A stretch of 22,148 nucleotides of DNA, from positions 1 through 22,148 of the forward strand of contig JAKCCP010000333.1 in NCBI GenBank assembly GCA_021841985.1, in the 5' to 3' direction. The notes beneath the pieces are model-generated. The model ran no database searches. It saw only the letters and a list, made by a program, of their open reading frames with translations, and had not been told where the DNA came from. A program made the translations under genes and the position numbers. The number at the start of each line of letters is the position of its first letter. Positions within the stretch are counted from its first letter, which is position 1. Source of the stretch: Pseudomonadota bacterium. GTDB taxonomy: Bacteria; Pseudomonadota; Alphaproteobacteria; Acetobacterales; Acetobacteraceae. Shown piece after piece: positions 19,748-22,148 of the stretch.

Positions 19748-22148
19748 TCAGAACCTCGTGCCGAAGCCGACGCGGAAAATTTCGGTCATATCGTATTTAT
19801 GCATGATGATCGGCTCGCCTAAATCGAGATTGATCAGACCGAAGGGGCTGTTCCAGGTTACCCCGACGCCGGCGCTGAGACGAATGGCGCCATTGTTGTC
19901 GTAGATCTGGCCCGGACGGAAATAGCCGGGAGTGCCAGGAACAGTACCGTTCGAGAAAGGCCTGCCATGTAACGTGGGATTGATGGTTTCCTGTAGCCCT
20001 TGCAGAGAGCCCATATCGGCGAAAAACCGCCCTGACAAGCCAAGATCCGGTGAGACGGGGAGGGGGAACCACAATTCCGTCGATTGCGTCCAGATGAAAT
20101 TACCGCCCAAGCTGTCGCCAGTGGTGGGGTCGTGCGGGCCGACGCCGCCATCGAGGAAGCCGCGCAGGTTCTGGCCGCCGAGATAGAAGCGGTCCTCGAG
20201 AAAGGTTTGCTGGCCGTTGAGGCTATAAAGCTCACCCGCCCCGCCGGTGATCGAGATCGCCCATTCGTTGTTGCCGGTGATGGCATCGAGCGGAATGATC
20301 TGCTGGGCATCGAGCTTGCCGCGCACGAAATCGGCCTGGCCGCCGAGCACCGGTCCGGCATAGTCGGTGCCGGCGCGGGCGACGAAGCCGCTATGCGGGT
20401 TGATCGGGTTGTCGCGGTAATCCATGGTGAAGACCTGACCGAGCTGGGAGAGGTTGGACTGGCCGGCCTGGTCCTGGATATAATAGCTCGCCCCTGAATA
20501 GACGTTGTAAACCTCGCGATCCGCATAAGTGTACGTCCAGCTCTGGCGGAAATGGTCGTTGAACTGGTAGGCGAGATTGAGCGAAACACCGGTACGCCGT
20601 TCGCTGTATTCGGCAAAATAGTAGAAGTTGTTATTTACATGGAATAAATTGATCCCGGCGAGCAGGTTGTTGCCGAGGAAATAGGGATCGGTCAGTGAGA
20701 GGTTCTCCGAGGTTTCCAGCTCGGCGATGACCGCGTTGATCGAGGCATTGACGCCGGTCCCGAGGAAATTATTCTCCGAGACGCCGACATTGAGCAGCGG
20801 CCCGATATCCGTCGAATAGCCGCCGCCGAGGCTGAGCGAGCCAGTTGGCTTGTCCTGCACCTGGGTCGTCACCACGACCTTGTCGGGCGCCGAGCCGGGC
20901 GCCTCGGTGATGTTGACGTTGTCGAAGTAGTTCAATCCCTTGAGATTGTCGGTCGAGGCCTTCACCGCGTCCGGGCTGAAGGCGTCGCCCTCGGCGAAGG
21001 TCAATTGCCGGCGCACCACCTGGTCCTGGGTCGAGGTATTGCCAACGATATCGATGCGCTCGACATAGACGCGCGGGCCGGAATCGACGTCGAAGAAGAG
21101 ATCGACGGTGTGTTTGTCGGCGTTGCGCGCGATCCGGGGCTTGACCTCGACGAAGGCCTCGCCGCGCGCTTGCACGTCCTTGGAAATCGCCTTGATCGAA
21201 TCCTCGACCGCGTTGCCGTTATAGTAATCGCCGACCTTGAGCTTGACATCGGGCAGCAGCGAATCCCCGGCGATCTTGGGGAAGCGCGAATTCACCGCGA
21301 TCTTGGCGATCTTGTAGCGATCGCCCTCGTGGAGGGTGAAGGTGACGAAGAAGGCGCGGCGGTCGGGGGACAACTCGGCATTGGCCCCGGTTACCTGGAA
21401 ATCGGCATAGCCGTTCTGCAGATAGAATTTGCGCAGCAATTCCTTGTCGTAGGAGAGGCGCTCGGGGCTGTAGGTGTCGGAGGAGGAGAGGAAGCGCCAC
21501 CACGCCGTCTCGCGGCTGCTGATCACATCGAGCAGGGTGCTGGTGCTGAACGCGACGTTGCCGACGAAGGCGATGCGGCTGATCGTCGAGGTCGGCCCCT
21601 CGTCGATCTTGAACACGACATCGACCTTGTTGTCCGGGAGGCGGATGATCTGGGGCTCGATGGAGGCCGCGAACTTGCCGTTCTGGGCGTAGAAATCGAG
21701 CAGTTTGGTGCGATCGGCCTGGGCCTGGGAGGCGGTATAGACGGCGTTCTGGCGAAGCTGGATCTGACCCTTCAACTGATCATCGGTGAGCTTCTTGTTG
21801 CCCTCGAAGGCGACGCGGTTGACGAGCGGGTTCTCCACCACCTTGACCACCAGCGTATTGCCCTCGCGGCGGATATTGACGTCCGAGAACAGGCCGGTGG
21901 CGTAGAGCGTCTTGAGGCTGCGGTCCATGCGATCGACATCGAACGGGTCGCCGGGCTGGAGCAGCATGTAGGACAGCACGGTGCCCGCCTCGATGCGCTT
22001 GTTGCCCTCGACATTGATGGCGGTGATGACATCTTCTGGGTTGACCGGATGGACCACCACCGGCGGCGCGGTGATTTCCGGGCTGGCGGCCGGCTTCGCC
22101 GCGGGACTGGCCCCCGTGGCCGCGCCGCCATGCCCCGCTTCGGGGGGC
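19748..22148 (-). CDS. bamA: Outer membrane protein assembly factor BamA, 5' end beyond window
   Basis: Central outer-membrane insertase. The frame is open to the right edge with 799 residues visible and no plausible start; a GTG at 22060 is only an internal codon. About 38 Pro/Ala-rich residues precede the first POTRA (VITAINVEGNKRIEAGTV). Five POTRA domains fill roughly the next 400 residues, with repeated GNxxF/GN...T turns and GLFSDVNI and GLNYFDNVNI motifs. The 16-strand barrel follows: GSLSLGGGYSTDIG, the L6-loop motif LRGF (20167-20156; VRGF or IRGF in many homologues), and a C-terminal beta-signal ending in Phe (FRVGFGTRF). First visible gene of the bamA-ompH-lpxD-fabZ-lpxA run. Confidence 0.97.
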   Translation of the reverse strand, partial: PPEAGHGGAATGASPAAKPAASPEITAPPVVVHPVNPEDVITAINVEGNKRIEAGTVLSYMLLQPGDPFDVDRMDRSLKTLYATGLFSDVNIRREGNTLVVKVVENPLVNRVAFEGNKKLTDDQLKGQIQLRQNAVYTASQAQADRTKLLDFYAQNGKFAASIEPQIIRLPDNKVDVVFKIDEGPTSTISRIAFVGNVAFSTSTLLDVISSRETAWWRFLSSSDTYSPERLSYDKELLRKFYLQNGYADFQVTGANAELSPDRRAFFVTFTLHEGDRYKIAKIAVNSRFPKIAGDSLLPDVKLKVGDYYNGNAVEDSIKAISKDVQARGEAFVEVKPRIARNADKHTVDLFFDVDSGPRVYVERIDIVGNTSTQDQVVRRQLTFAEGDAFSPDAVKASTDNLKGLNYFDNVNITEAPGSAPDKVVVTTQVQDKPTGSLSLGGGYSTDIGPLLNVGVSENNFLGTGVNASINAVIAELETSENLSLTDPYFLGNNLLAGINLFHVNNNFYYFAEYSERRTGVSLNLAYQFNDHFRQSWTYTYADREVYNVYSGASYYIQDQAGQSNLSQLGQVFTMDYRDNPINPHSGFVARAGTDYAGPVLGGQADFVRGKLDAQQIIPLDAITGNNEWAISITGGAGELYSLNGQQTFLEDRFYLGGQNLRGFLDGGVGPHDPTTGDSLGGNFIWTQSTELWFPLPVSPDLGLSGRFFADMGSLQGLQETINPTLHGRPFSNGTVPGTPGYFRPGQIYDNNGAIRLSAGVGVTWNSPFGLINLDLGEPIIMHKYDMTEIFRVGFGTRF

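Overview
The window is GC-rich DNA from an alphaproteobacterium. Gene content and protein style suggest Rhodospirillales, most likely an Acetobacteraceae member. The signs are an mraZ-rsmH-ftsL-ftsI division cluster, a zapA-6S RNA-5-formyl-THF cyclo-ligase block, a bamA-ompH-lpxD-fabZ-lpxA envelope operon, and a giant repeat protein with the Hint_2-type C-terminal domain common in this group. The taxonomic call is inference; no rRNA is present.

Layout. 1-3591 (minus): start of the division and cell wall (dcw) cluster, mraZ > rsmH > ftsL > ftsI, with every junction overlapping; ftsI runs off the left edge. Upstream of mraZ lies an exact 10-bp-period array of TGGG boxes (3688-3732) that looks like the MraZ autoregulatory operator. 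3932-4006 (minus): tRNA-Thr(GGU). 4103-4726 (plus): a small zinc-finger protein that may be an eroded DUF5131/Gp37-like protein. 4872-10370 (plus): an 1832-residue repeat protein made of two homologous modules, each with three ~190-200-residue repeat units, followed by a Hint domain. Its 3' end overlaps a convergent gene by 187 bp.

10184-12890 (minus): a run of small coiled-coil gene > zapA > 6S RNA > 5-formyl-THF cyclo-ligase > YmdB-like phosphodiesterase > YkuD-type L,D-transpeptidase. 12907-12948 is a compact divergent promoter region with two inverted repeats sharing a TCAAG half-site. 12951-15099 (plus): an unknown protein, class I (DhnA-type) fructose-bisphosphate aldolase and a ThiE-like thiamine-phosphate synthase, the last two 3 bp apart. 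15346-16204 (plus): two overlapping genes for exported proteins, a small periplasmic NPF-G-W type protein and a Gly/His/Trp-rich lipoprotein. 16343-22148 (minus): bamA (5' end off the right edge) > ompH/skp > lpxD > fabZ > lpxA. This couples outer-membrane protein insertion, a periplasmic chaperone and early lipid A synthesis. The cluster stops after lpxA at a probable bidirectional terminator, rather than continuing into lpxI/lpxB.

The most unusual element is the giant Hint protein. Its first 1588 residues contain no cysteine and only six lysines, five of them in the same position of a repeated NAG-x-x-[EQ]K motif. It has no N-terminal signal peptide and no autotransporter barrel, so its export route and the job of the Hint domain are open.
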